NCBI GenBank assembly: GCA_021300195.1
Contig: JAJTIE010000025.1
Location: forward strand, 1-64,000
Length of the DNA: 64,000 bases
Reading direction: 5' to 3'
Origin: Bacteroidota bacterium
GTDB taxonomy: Bacteria; Bacteroidota; Bacteroidia; J057; JAJTIE01
Position numbers and translations under genes: made by a program. Of this stretch, positions 8,764 through 16,775 are shown one piece after another (positions within the stretch are counted from its first letter, which is position 1; every line of letters begins with the position of its first letter). The notes under the pieces are model-generated. The model was given only the letters and a program-made list of their open reading frames with translations, had not been told where the DNA came from and made no database searches.

Positions 8764-9255
8764 ATGCAAATACAGCGGGTTATTCTTATGTTACTCTGCC
8801 TACTTGGCCTGGTAACTTGTTTCATGCCTTGGGTTATTTTTGGCGTAGACAATGGAAGTGTGTATGAGACCCTATTTATCTCAAACGCGTTCAACCTAAG
8901 TACCACGCGCCTATATGGGCCGCTGTGCTTTGCGCTATATATGGTACCGCTCTATGTATTGATGGGCAGGGCGCGTCGGCATCCCTTCTCCAGGGGCAGG
9001 CGGCTGCTGGTAGGCCTATGTGGCGTAGGCGTTCTGGTAGTGTCCATCGCCTTTATGGCAAACTTTACGCAGGTTTCTGTGCAGCATACCAATATCCGAA
9101 CAGGCACTAGCAGTATAGAAGAAACCCATTTTGGCAGCGGCATTTATTTAAGCATGTTGTGCGGGCTGCTTATTTTTCTGGCGGCGGTAGTGTGGGGTAG
9201 CAGGCTGCGGAGCAGCACACCTGCACGCCCTACTGGTGAGGAGGCTCAGCAGTAG
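8764..9255 (+). CDS. Small integral membrane protein of unknown function, 163 aa
   Basis: Family not recognised. About four membrane-spanning segments are visible: VILMLLCLLGLVTCFMPWVI; LCFALYMVPLYVLM; LLVGLCGVGVLVVSIAFMA; YLSMLCGLLIFLAAVVW. A polar loop of about 25 residues with TNIRTGTSSIEE precedes the last segment, and the C-terminal tail is polar. The ATG at 8764 opens directly into the first hydrophobic helix. The upstream in-frame ATG at 8626 would run antisense through the start of the RsmI-like gene and is unlikely. It ends 83 bases from the convergent glycosyltransferase. A real gene is supported by the promoter-like box and the coherent hydrophobic pattern. Confidence 0.65.
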   Translation: MQIQRVILMLLCLLGLVTCFMPWVIFGVDNGSVYETLFISNAFNLSTTRLYGPLCFALYMVPLYVLMGRARRHPFSRGRRLLVGLCGVGVLVVSIAFMANFTQVSVQHTNIRTGTSSIEETHFGSGIYLSMLCGLLIFLAAVVWGSRLRSSTPARPTGEEAQQ

Positions 9256-9338
9256 CCTTGCGCAGTGCGGGTGTGTAGCGATCACCCACATACAGCAGCC
9301 GTTTGCTGGGTGGAATGCCTACTCGAGTGGCTAGGTGG

Positions 9339-11051
9339 CTAGGGCGTTGCCATCGCTACATCGTCATTCCCGCCGGGGATAACCACCAGATAGCGTTTTT
9401 CCAGCGTAAGGTGCCGCCAGCTTGGCCGCAGAAAGGGCAACGAAAGTGCCTGTACCTTAAAATAGTCGTAACTATACACCCGCTCTACCGGCAAGCGGCC
9501 CTTTATTAGCCCATATCCCTCGGCCGTGGTGTACACCCACAGCCTGCCCACCTCCATGTGGTAGGCCTGCAGGGCACGCAGGTCTACATCAGCGCTATCG
9601 GTGTTGATCTTGTGGGTGTAGTGCCCGGCATAAAAGTCGAGCGAATGCAGGTGGGTGCGGAACTGCACGGTGCGTGCAATCGGCACCTGGTGCTTCTTAA
9701 GCTCCTGGGCCACTGGTATGCTGCTCTGATAGGTGAGCAGATTGGGGTAAAAATGGGCATTCATAATAAACCCGCCCCCCAGCACCACTACGAAAAGCGG
9801 CACAAACAACTGTGCCATGCGGTTTTTGCGGAAGTGCCAGAGCAGCCACACAGCTGCCAGGAGGGTGGCCGCCAGCACAGCCCACAGCAGGGGCTGACGT
9901 GTGGGGAAAACGGTAGAAAGCACCCAGCCTGCCAACGCCAGTACACCCAGAATCAAAAAAAGGTGGAAACCCAGCAGTACGCGGCTCCAGACACGCATAC
10001 TAGCCACCTGCTGCAGGGCGCGTGCTGCCAGGATAGACCCGAAGGGTAGCAAAACAAACAAGTAGTGTGGCAGCTTGTAGCGGCTGCTGCTGAGCCCTAC
10101 AAAGAGGAGAATAAAACCGCCCGCCGTAAGAAACTCCTGCATGCCGCGCAGCCTGAGGCCCTGGCGAAAAAGGCGCCACACGTCGGCAACTATCTGCCCA
10201 AACACCAGTAGCGACCAGGGAAAAAACACCCACAGCGCCACGTGTAAAAAATAATACCATCCGCTGTCATCTGCCCATTCGCTAGCGCCTGTAATGCGGC
10301 CAAAGCTCTGGGTCCACAGATAAAACTCGGGGCCCTGCCAGCCAAACTGCATGTACAAGCCGTAGAGCATGGGCAGCAGCATAAGGGCTAGCAGCAGCAG
10401 GCCCACCAGCCACTCAAAGCGAAAAAACTCCTTCCAACGGCGGGCCATCACCAGGTGGATGGTAAAAGCCAGCGCAGGGGCCATCAGCCCCATCGGGCCC
10501 TTGGCCAGCAGCCCCAGGCCAATGCCCAGAAAGGGCAGCATAAAGTGTGTAACCCGCTGATCCTGTAGGTAGGCCAGCAGCATCCAGCTACTGAAGGCTA
10601 CACTGCCAAACAGCAAGCCATCTGTCTTTACATCCAGCACCATGATGAAAAACCCCAGCGAACTACCGCACATCAGGCTGGCCATCAGGCCAATGCGGTG
10701 GCTGTACAGACGGCGGCCCATGCCATATACGCTAAGCAGGCCCAGCAGGCCAAAAAGAAGCGTAGGTAGCCTGAAGCTCCAGCCTGCCACACCGAACAGC
10801 CGGTAGCTCAGGCTGCCCAGCCAGAAAAGGAGCGGGGGTTTATCCAGGTAGTCGTGGTCCATTTCGCGCACCTGCAGGTAGTTGCCCTCCTCTAGCATCT
10901 GCCGGCTCATGTGGGCATACTGTGCGCTGTCCAGGTCGATAATCGGTACCATCAGGCCCAAGCCATAGATGACGCACAGACCTCCGAGGAGGAATAGCGC
11001 CATCCTGCTGAGCCAGAAAGGCTCCTCTGCCGGTTTCTTCTTTCGGTTCAT
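9339..11051 (-). CDS. ArnT/PMT-family membrane glycosyltransferase (GT39/83-like), 570 aa
   Basis: A polytopic GT-C enzyme expected to move a sugar from a lipid carrier onto an acceptor on the outer face of the inner membrane. Family features are the first periplasmic loop with acidic residues (PIIDLDSAQYAHMSRQM), the motif LDKPPLLFWLGSLSYRLFG, and roughly a dozen hydrophobic helices, followed by a soluble C-terminal part of about 120 residues. The acceptor (lipid A, protein or glycan) is not indicated by the neighbours. A perfect -7 box (11072-11065) gives a leader of about 10 bases. It is divergent from the TPR gene, with only 37 bases between their start codons. Confidence 0.88.
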   Translation of the reverse strand: MNRKKKPAEEPFWLSRMALFLLGGLCVIYGLGLMVPIIDLDSAQYAHMSRQMLEEGNYLQVREMDHDYLDKPPLLFWLGSLSYRLFGVAGWSFRLPTLLFGLLGLLSVYGMGRRLYSHRIGLMASLMCGSSLGFFIMVLDVKTDGLLFGSVAFSSWMLLAYLQDQRVTHFMLPFLGIGLGLLAKGPMGLMAPALAFTIHLVMARRWKEFFRFEWLVGLLLLALMLLPMLYGLYMQFGWQGPEFYLWTQSFGRITGASEWADDSGWYYFLHVALWVFFPWSLLVFGQIVADVWRLFRQGLRLRGMQEFLTAGGFILLFVGLSSSRYKLPHYLFVLLPFGSILAARALQQVASMRVWSRVLLGFHLFLILGVLALAGWVLSTVFPTRQPLLWAVLAATLLAAVWLLWHFRKNRMAQLFVPLFVVVLGGGFIMNAHFYPNLLTYQSSIPVAQELKKHQVPIARTVQFRTHLHSLDFYAGHYTHKINTDSADVDLRALQAYHMEVGRLWVYTTAEGYGLIKGRLPVERVYSYDYFKVQALSLPFLRPSWRHLTLEKRYLVVIPGGNDDVAMATP

Positions 11052-11064
11052 GCCGCGATTTTGT

Positions 11065-11072
11065 CAAAATTA
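11065..11072 (-). promoter_or_regulatory. -7 box for the 9.3-11.1 kb glycosyltransferase
   Basis: TAATTTTG on the minus strand matches TAnnTTTG exactly. Predicted +1 is near 11061, ten bases before the ATG. A TTC sits 18 bases upstream where TTG would be expected. Confidence 0.5.
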
Positions 11073-11088
11073 GCCATTTTTACTGCTG

Positions 11089-12267
11089 ATGAAGAGAATC
11101 TTTTGGCTGCTGCTGCTGGCACTGCCGGCCTACCTATGGGCACAGCGGGACTGCAACGCCCTGCCTGGCACGGTGGCAGCGCAGGTAGCAGCAGCCGATA
11201 GCCTGGCCGGAGAGCCCAAACAGGCCCAATACAGCCAGATATGGCACTGCCTATTGCCAAAAATAAAACACCTGGACTATGAAAAACTGGATAGCCTGGA
11301 CAAACTGGCTGTGCTGCAGCTACGCAATGAACTGGGTGCTAGCCAGCTAAGGCAGGCCAACTACCGGGAGGCTAGCCACTGGCTCTTGCCGAGGCCGGAT
11401 ATGCCCGAGACCGATACCCTGAGCCTGGCATACGCCGTGCTGCTGCATAACCGTGCGGTGCTGTATCAGCAGACGGAACGCTGTGCAGAAGCTATACCCG
11501 TGTACCGGCGTGCGCTAAACATTAAGCTGAAAACACTGGGCAACGAGTGGCACCTGACTGTGGCTGAGACCTTTAACAACCTGGGCCAGTGCTACCTGGA
11601 GCAGCAGGACTACGAAACCGCAGCCTACACCTTCATGCGGGCAGGGGGCATCCTGGTGGAAAAACGGGGGCCCAAAGACATAGATGTAGCAAACGTAAGC
11701 CTAAGCCTGGGGCGTGCACAGATGCTGATGGAGGAGTATGCCCGGGCAGAGGCTACCTACAAGGCAGCCCTGCACGTGCTAGATGGCTACCAGCCCACCG
11801 AACAGGTGCTTATCCTGGCAGGGCGGGCAGCACGCGGGCTGGCAGGTGCCCTGCTGAAGCAGGGAAAGGAGCAGGATGCGATAAAGGTACTGGGCATCCT
11901 GCTAGAGGACTTTGAGGCACAGGCAGCCACAGTACCCGCCCAGGAAGTGGTAGAGGCCTGGCGCCTGCTAGGGCACTGCTTTGAGCAGCAGCAGCTGTAT
12001 CAGCAGGCCGCAGACAGCTATACACGCGCCTATGCCAGGATGCAGGAAACAGGCCAGCCCATACCACCAGCCATGGCCTATGATGTGGGACGCATGCGGC
12101 TACTGCTACTGGACTATAACCAAGCCGATAGGTGGCTGTGGGAGGCCACCGAGGGAAAGGACCTGGCTGTAACCCAAGAGGCCCTGAAAGCCCTGAAACT
12201 GCTGTATGAAGCCACCGGAAACACCCGGCAGCTACAGAAAGTAACCCGCATGCAGGCACGCCTGTAG
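11089..12267 (+). CDS. Exported tetratricopeptide-repeat protein, 392 aa
   Basis: A signal peptide (MKRIFWLLLLALPAYLWA) ends before Gln-Arg-Asp, so the mature protein probably starts at Gln. The rest is helical TPR repeats. The clearest run is HNRAVLYQQTERCAEAIPVY, then TFNNLGQCYLEQQDYETAAY, VSLSLGRAQMLMEEYARAEA and LLGHCFEQQQLYQQAADSY. TPR arrays act as protein-binding scaffolds; no enzymatic domain, HTH or kinase domain is attached. It is probably periplasmic. The partner cannot be named from its neighbours, a divergent glycosyltransferase and a convergent T9SS cargo gene. Confidence 0.85.
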   Translation: MKRIFWLLLLALPAYLWAQRDCNALPGTVAAQVAAADSLAGEPKQAQYSQIWHCLLPKIKHLDYEKLDSLDKLAVLQLRNELGASQLRQANYREASHWLLPRPDMPETDTLSLAYAVLLHNRAVLYQQTERCAEAIPVYRRALNIKLKTLGNEWHLTVAETFNNLGQCYLEQQDYETAAYTFMRAGGILVEKRGPKDIDVANVSLSLGRAQMLMEEYARAEATYKAALHVLDGYQPTEQVLILAGRAARGLAGALLKQGKEQDAIKVLGILLEDFEAQAATVPAQEVVEAWRLLGHCFEQQQLYQQAADSYTRAYARMQETGQPIPPAMAYDVGRMRLLLLDYNQADRWLWEATEGKDLAVTQEALKALKLLYEATGNTRQLQKVTRMQARL

Positions 12268-12418
12268 ACAAGGTGAATGCCCGGCAAAACGGAACAAGAA
12301 CGAACAAGCCAAAGACCGAGCGGCGCCTGGCACGAGAACATAACCCGAAGCTCCCCCTCAAATCTGTAGAGCTTCTCTCTGGCTAAACGAGTCAGTTTCA
12401 GGTGCTATTTGTGTGTAA

Positions 12419-12459
12419 AGTGGCCGTCTCTTCGTGAAGTAGAAGTAGAAAGGGCCACT
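12419..12459. terminator. Candidate hairpin between convergent genes
   Basis: AGTGGCC (12419-12425) and GGCCACT (12453-12459) are a perfect 7-base inverted repeat with a 27-base interior. It lies between the TPR gene and the convergent T9SS cargo gene. There is no strong T-run, so the terminator role is tentative. The rest of 12268-12468 shows nothing recognisable. Confidence 0.3.
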
Positions 12460-12468
12460 GGGTCTCTC

Positions 12469-14055
12469 TTACTCCAGTACGATACGCTGCACGGCATCAC
12501 CGGCATGGCCACTTATGCTCAGCAGGTAGGTGCCGGCAGCCACACCGGCTACATCTAGCTGATATGTGGTACCGCCAAAGCTGCTACGGGCAACCTCCTG
12601 GCCCTGCCGGCTCAGTAGTCGCACGGTATAGGTGCCACTCTGTGCCACCGCCAGGTTCAGCTGGCCGCGCACGGGGTTGGGGTACACCTGCAGGCCTGCC
12701 AGGGTGCCAGCACGACCCCGGGCGTTGGTACCCTGTACAGTCAGCACGGCCGGGGCACTGGTTAGGGGTGAGCCACAGTCGCCACTTACCACCACCGTGT
12801 AGCTACCGGCATCGGCAGGCGAAACGGATGCCAGTGCATAGCTGCCAGCCGTGGCACCGGCAATATTCACATCACCTTTGCGCCACTGGTAGCCCAGGCC
12901 ACTGCCGGTGGCAACTACGCTTAGGACAACAGCCGTACCAGCAGCCACTGTCTGGCTAATGGGCTGGGTACTGATGGCCACCTCGGTCGGGCGGGTAATG
13001 CTCACCTCGTCGATTGCATTCGTACAGCCGCTGGCAGATACCGTGTAGCGGAAGGTATACGTGCCGGGTACAGTCAGGTTATTGGCCGTATTGCCACTGA
13101 AACTGGCACTTGCGCCCATCGGCTGGCTCACCACACTCCAGCTGCCCGTGCCATTGGTGGCGGTGGGGCTAAGGGTGTAGCTATTTCCGCAGGTGCTGGC
13201 ATCGGCACCTGCATTGGCCACTGGCAGGGGGTTCACGGTAATAGACAGGGTATCAGAGAACGCCTGTGCACTGCTATTGTCTGTTACCCTGCGGCGATAG
13301 TAGGTGGTACCCACAGTGTTTTGCACGGGGGCATCGTAGGTAGCATCCGTGGCACCCACAATGTTGGCATAGGTACCCGTTAGCGTGGCGCTGCTCTGCC
13401 ACTGGTAGCTGCGCGGTGCCGTCCCCCCCGTAGCAGCAGCCACGCTGGTAAAGGCCGCCGGGTCGCCCCCCAGGCAAACCGTCTGGTTGGCCGCTATGTC
13501 GCCACCAGCCAGGGGCGCAGGGCGATTGGAAAGGGGAATATCATGATTTTGCGGGCAATCGGTATTAGTAGGCACGGCACCCCCTCCCCCAAATGCCAGA
13601 AAGGAAATATCGTAGGCGGGAAAAGTGACCGTAGAACTGGGGGTAATAGAGACGGTAGCCGTCAGTGCAGTAACGCCATCACAAAAATTTGCATCGTTCT
13701 TGTAGTAAACATTATAAGCTGCGGTAGAACCACAGCCAGCACCTCCAAACGAGGTCTCCAAAAGCAAAACTATATTCAGGTCATTCAGTAAAAGGGTGAA
13801 ATTATCCCCCGTGTTTGTGCTAACCGTAACCGAGTTAACCGTCCATCCTGCAGGCAGGTTCTTGACCCCTATGATAGGACGATAGGGCAGCAATTCGCAG
13901 TCAAGCCCCGTCCCATCCTCAAAATCAGCTGCCAGCTGCACATTGAAGGCGGTACCGGCGGTGTAGGTAAAAGGTTCGCTGGTAATTCTCACATTGGAGA
14001 GCTGGGCCAGGGCGAAGCCAGAAATAGCGAGGCAAAGGAGTATCAGTTTTTTCAT
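12469..14055 (-). CDS. Secreted T9SS type A cargo protein with Ig-like domains, 528 aa
   Basis: Begins with a signal peptide (MKKLILLCLAISGFALA) followed by Gln. An N-terminal domain of about 180 residues with paired Cys is not recognised. Immunoglobulin-like modules follow, the clearest near residues 365-445 (ISQTVAAGTAVVLSVVATG then GYQWRKGDVNIAGA). The C-terminal domain starts at GLQVYPNPVRGQLNL and ends ISGHAGDAVQRIVLE, the type A sorting signal recognised by the type IX machinery, which is cleaved when cargo is attached to the surface or released. The ATG at 14055 is chosen over 14088 because it starts the signal peptide directly. A full promoter lies at 14086-14117. Ligand or adhesive role unknown. 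Confidence 0.87.
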   Translation of the reverse strand: MKKLILLCLAISGFALAQLSNVRITSEPFTYTAGTAFNVQLAADFEDGTGLDCELLPYRPIIGVKNLPAGWTVNSVTVSTNTGDNFTLLLNDLNIVLLLETSFGGAGCGSTAAYNVYYKNDANFCDGVTALTATVSITPSSTVTFPAYDISFLAFGGGGAVPTNTDCPQNHDIPLSNRPAPLAGGDIAANQTVCLGGDPAAFTSVAAATGGTAPRSYQWQSSATLTGTYANIVGATDATYDAPVQNTVGTTYYRRRVTDNSSAQAFSDTLSITVNPLPVANAGADASTCGNSYTLSPTATNGTGSWSVVSQPMGASASFSGNTANNLTVPGTYTFRYTVSASGCTNAIDEVSITRPTEVAISTQPISQTVAAGTAVVLSVVATGSGLGYQWRKGDVNIAGATAGSYALASVSPADAGSYTVVVSGDCGSPLTSAPAVLTVQGTNARGRAGTLAGLQVYPNPVRGQLNLAVAQSGTYTVRLLSRQGQEVARSSFGGTTYQLDVAGVAAGTYLLSISGHAGDAVQRIVLE

Positions 14056-14085
14056 ACAGCAAAAAAATGGAAGACCTTGTTTTAC

Positions 14086-14117
14086 CAAAGTTAAAGACCA
14101 GGCCGCTCCCCATGCAA
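14086..14117 (-). promoter_or_regulatory. Promoter for the T9SS cargo gene
   Basis: On the minus strand, TTG (14117-14115), 21 bases, then TAACTTTG (14093-14086) matches the Bacteroidota consensus fully. Predicted +1 is near 14082, leaving a leader of about 27 bases to the ATG at 14055. This supports 14055 as the start. Confidence 0.75.
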
Positions 14118-14167
14118 GCTATTTACCCAAATGCGCCAAAAAAGCGGACAAATTCACCGCCAAGCCC

Positions 14168-14175
14168 TACTTTTG
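14168..14175 (+). promoter_or_regulatory. -7 box placed for a leaderless transcript
   Basis: TACTTTTG matches TAnnTTTG exactly and begins 11 bases before the ATG at 14179, putting +1 on the start codon. No TTG is found at -33. Confidence 0.5.
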
Positions 14176-14178
14176 GGG

Positions 14179-15183
14179 ATGAAACTGCTGAGACCAAACT
14201 ATGTGCCCCTGGGTATCCTCCTGCTCATCTGCGTGCTGGCCGGATGCGAAAGCGACACCCCCCAGGGCCAGGCGGTGGAGCTGAAAGGCCCCGAACTGGG
14301 CACCCCGGCTATCGCCCTGAAGACCCAATTTGACGCCGAGCAGGCCTACCAGTATGTGGCGCGGCAGGTGCAGTTTGGCCCCCGGGTGCCGGGCACGGCG
14401 GCCCACCGGCAGTGCGGAGACTGGCTGGTGCAGGAGCTAAAGGCACTGGGTGCCGAGGTGCACGAGCAAAAAACCGAGCTACGCAACCACCTGGGCCAGC
14501 TTATACCGATCCGCAACATCATTGCCTCCTATCAGCCCGATGCCAAAAGCCGCATCATGCTAAGTGCACACTGGGATACACGCCCACTGGCCGACGAAGA
14601 CCCGAGTAACCCGGCCGGCAGCCTGGATGGCGCAAATGATGGTGCCAGTGGCGTGGGCGTGCTACTGGCGCTGGCCCGTGCGCTGAAAGAGCAGCAACCC
14701 GGCATGGGGGTAGACATCTTCCTGTGGGATGCTGAGGATGGCGGCGTGAGTGGCAACGACAACAGCTGGTGCCTGGGCAGCCGCTACTGGGCACAGCATC
14801 CGCATCGGGCCAATTACACCGCACAGTTTGGCATCAACCTGGATATGGTGGGTGCTGCACAGGCCACCTTCCCGCAGGAAGGATGGGGCGCACAAACAGC
14901 CGGAGCCATACAAGACCGGCTGTGGCAGCAGGCCCACAGCCTAGGCTATGGGCAGTACTTCCCGTTTGCCGAGCTGGGCAGCATCCTGGACGACCACTCG
15001 GTAGTGGGGCAGCTAACAGGCATACCGTACCTGGACATTATTCACCTGCGGCTGGATGCCCGCGAAGGCAGCTTTTTTGAGCACTGGCACACACAGGGAG
15101 ACAGGCTGGAGGTGATAGACAAAAAAACCCTGGAGGCCGTGGGCACTACCCTGCTGCACTTCATCTTTTCGCTTCCGGCCTAG
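14179..15183 (+). CDS. Glutaminyl-peptide cyclotransferase-like M28 lipoprotein, 334 aa
   Basis: Predicted to cyclise N-terminal Gln of exported proteins to pyroglutamate, facing the periplasm. A lipoprotein signal peptide ends in the lipobox LAGC. The zinc-peptidase fold shows its ligands in order: SAHWDTRPLAD (His about 130), GANDGASGVGV (Asp about 152), WDAEDGG (Glu about 186), NLDMVGAAQATF (Asp about 221) and FFEHWHTQGD (His about 304). The combination WCLGSRYWA, LDMVGAAQATF and ILDDHSVV matches glutaminyl cyclases better than M28 aminopeptidases. The ATG at 14179 gives a normal signal peptide; 14131 would make an overlong N-terminus. Its last 23 bases overlap the convergent gene. Aminopeptidase activity is the main alternative. 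Confidence 0.87.
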   Translation: MKLLRPNYVPLGILLLICVLAGCESDTPQGQAVELKGPELGTPAIALKTQFDAEQAYQYVARQVQFGPRVPGTAAHRQCGDWLVQELKALGAEVHEQKTELRNHLGQLIPIRNIIASYQPDAKSRIMLSAHWDTRPLADEDPSNPAGSLDGANDGASGVGVLLALARALKEQQPGMGVDIFLWDAEDGGVSGNDNSWCLGSRYWAQHPHRANYTAQFGINLDMVGAAQATFPQEGWGAQTAGAIQDRLWQQAHSLGYGQYFPFAELGSILDDHSVVGQLTGIPYLDIIHLRLDAREGSFFEHWHTQGDRLEVIDKKTLEAVGTTLLHFIFSLPA

Positions 15184-16648
15184 CAACACGCCAGAGCGAA
15201 ACTGCGCCCACGCGCCCAACCAGTGCCAGGTGGGGGGGCGGAAAGCGCCAGCGGAAGGCTGAGTCCAGCAGCACCACATAGTCTACCGGCTGGCCATGCC
15301 AGCTGAAGTCCGTATAGCCAGGCCGTTTCAGCGCATACAGGGTCAGGTTCGGCGTATCATCTGGCAGGCATAGCACGTGTGCCGTAGGGGGCACCTGTGC
15401 ATCCAGTAGCTGCCGAAAATGAGGATCGGACCGCAAAACCGGGTGTAGATACTCGCGGCCTGCACCATAGTAGTTGCTATGCAGCTGCATGCGTGCATAG
15501 CCCAGGTGCAGCAGGGCCCACAGGCCCAGCAGAACCTGGGCAAGGCGGGCACGACGACCCGGCCCGGGCTGAGACCAACCACCCAGTATAGACCACAGGG
15601 GCACCACCAGGATCCATAGAAAGGGCAGGCTGAAGTAATCGTGCGGCATAAAGCCCGTAAAAAGCAGCACGAAGCCCAGCAACGATACCCCCAGCATAGC
15701 CCACAGCCAGGGGCGGAGTGGATGGCGGCGGAGCAAGCCCCAAACCAGCAGTCCGGCAAGCACCAGCAGCATCCACCGGGAGGTGTACAGGCTGCCCCAA
15801 TTCAGGATCATGGTATGGATGTCGGCTACCGGGTCGGCACTATCCCAGATGGGCAGGGGCGACAGCAGAAAGTAGTCCGCATGGCGGCTAGCATACCAGC
15901 GTGCATAGCCCCACCAAAGCACATTGAGCAGCAGGGGGAAAAGGCCCACCAAAAGGCCCGCTAGCAGGGGCCACACAGCCCGCCGGCTGCGTAGCCACCA
16001 AAGGGCCTCTGCAAGCAAAATGGCCGCATACGGAATAAGCGCCGTAACCTTGAAAAGGCCAGCCAGGCCAAAGCCGGCACAGAATACCAGCGCATACGCC
16101 CGCACCTGCCACCGGGGGGCAGCGGGCGGGCTGTACCGTAGCCTGAAATAAGCCCACAGGCCCCAGGCCGCGTAGGCCAGGGCAATGATATCGGGCAAAT
16201 AACTGCTGCCGTAGTAGGCCACCACCGGGAAGCCCAGGTATACCAGCGGCGGCACCAGCGCCTGCAGCCGGCCCAGCCGGACTGCCCGGCCACAGGCATA
16301 CAGGCCTAGCAGCAGGGCCAAAAGATGCAGGCCCAGCACAAACCGCAGGCTGAACTCGGCAGTGCCAGCAGGGCCCTGCGCCACCAGCCAGTACCAAAAG
16401 GGAAACTCGCTCAGGATGCGCGGGTCGCCCTCAAAGAGGTTCCAGGTTTCCGGTGCCCAAAACGGTGCCCCCGCCTGATATCGATCTATCACACTCAGCA
16501 CATCGGCCTGCCGCCAGATGTGGATGCAGCAGGGTGGGTACGACCAGTACCGGGCATAATCATACAGCCCCAGCAAAATAGCCGCAAAAAGTACCAGCAC
16601 CAGGAGCCGATACATCCATCTTTTATTAAAGCGAGCTGCCATCATCAT
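15161..16648 (-). CDS. Polytopic membrane protein, GT39-like glycosyltransferase candidate, 495 aa
   Basis: An N-terminal helix is followed by a periplasmic loop with IHIWRQADVLSVIDRY, which resembles the acidic first loop of GT-C glycosyltransferases. About ten further membrane helices and a soluble C-terminal part follow. It is weaker to assign than the glycosyltransferase at 9.3 kb because no KPPL-like motif is seen. Three ATG codons stand in a row at 16648, 16645 and 16642, directly after a TATCTTTG box. The promoter geometry puts +1 on the second, so the true start may be 16645. The 3' end overlaps the glutaminyl-cyclase-like gene by 23 bases in the opposite direction, so both stop codons lie inside the other's reading frame. 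Confidence 0.78.
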   Translation of the reverse strand: MMMAARFNKRWMYRLLVLVLFAAILLGLYDYARYWSYPPCCIHIWRQADVLSVIDRYQAGAPFWAPETWNLFEGDPRILSEFPFWYWLVAQGPAGTAEFSLRFVLGLHLLALLLGLYACGRAVRLGRLQALVPPLVYLGFPVVAYYGSSYLPDIIALAYAAWGLWAYFRLRYSPPAAPRWQVRAYALVFCAGFGLAGLFKVTALIPYAAILLAEALWWLRSRRAVWPLLAGLLVGLFPLLLNVLWWGYARWYASRHADYFLLSPLPIWDSADPVADIHTMILNWGSLYTSRWMLLVLAGLLVWGLLRRHPLRPWLWAMLGVSLLGFVLLFTGFMPHDYFSLPFLWILVVPLWSILGGWSQPGPGRRARLAQVLLGLWALLHLGYARMQLHSNYYGAGREYLHPVLRSDPHFRQLLDAQVPPTAHVLCLPDDTPNLTLYALKRPGYTDFSWHGQPVDYVVLLDSAFRWRFPPPHLALVGRVGAVSLWRVARPEAKR

Positions 16649-16656
16649 CAAAGATA
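16649..16656 (-). promoter_or_regulatory. -7 box directly abutting a triple ATG
   Basis: TATCTTTG on the minus strand is followed immediately by ATGATGATG. Counting 11 bases from the first T gives +1 at 16645, the second ATG. Confidence 0.55.
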
Positions 16657-16764
16657 CGAGCTAACAAACAAGTGACACCTGCGGCCAGTAAGGGGCAAGT
16701 GCATGGTGCCCGCACAGAAAAAAATGAGCACTAGCGGGTACCGCGCCTGATGAAAATTTATCGG

Positions 16765-16772
16765 GATCTTTG
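16765..16772 (+). promoter_or_regulatory. Candidate -7 box for the dNTPase gene
   Basis: GATCTTTG differs from TAnnTTTG in the first base only and begins 11 bases before the ATG at 16776, again predicting a leaderless message. Confidence 0.4.
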
Positions 16773-16775
16773 ACG

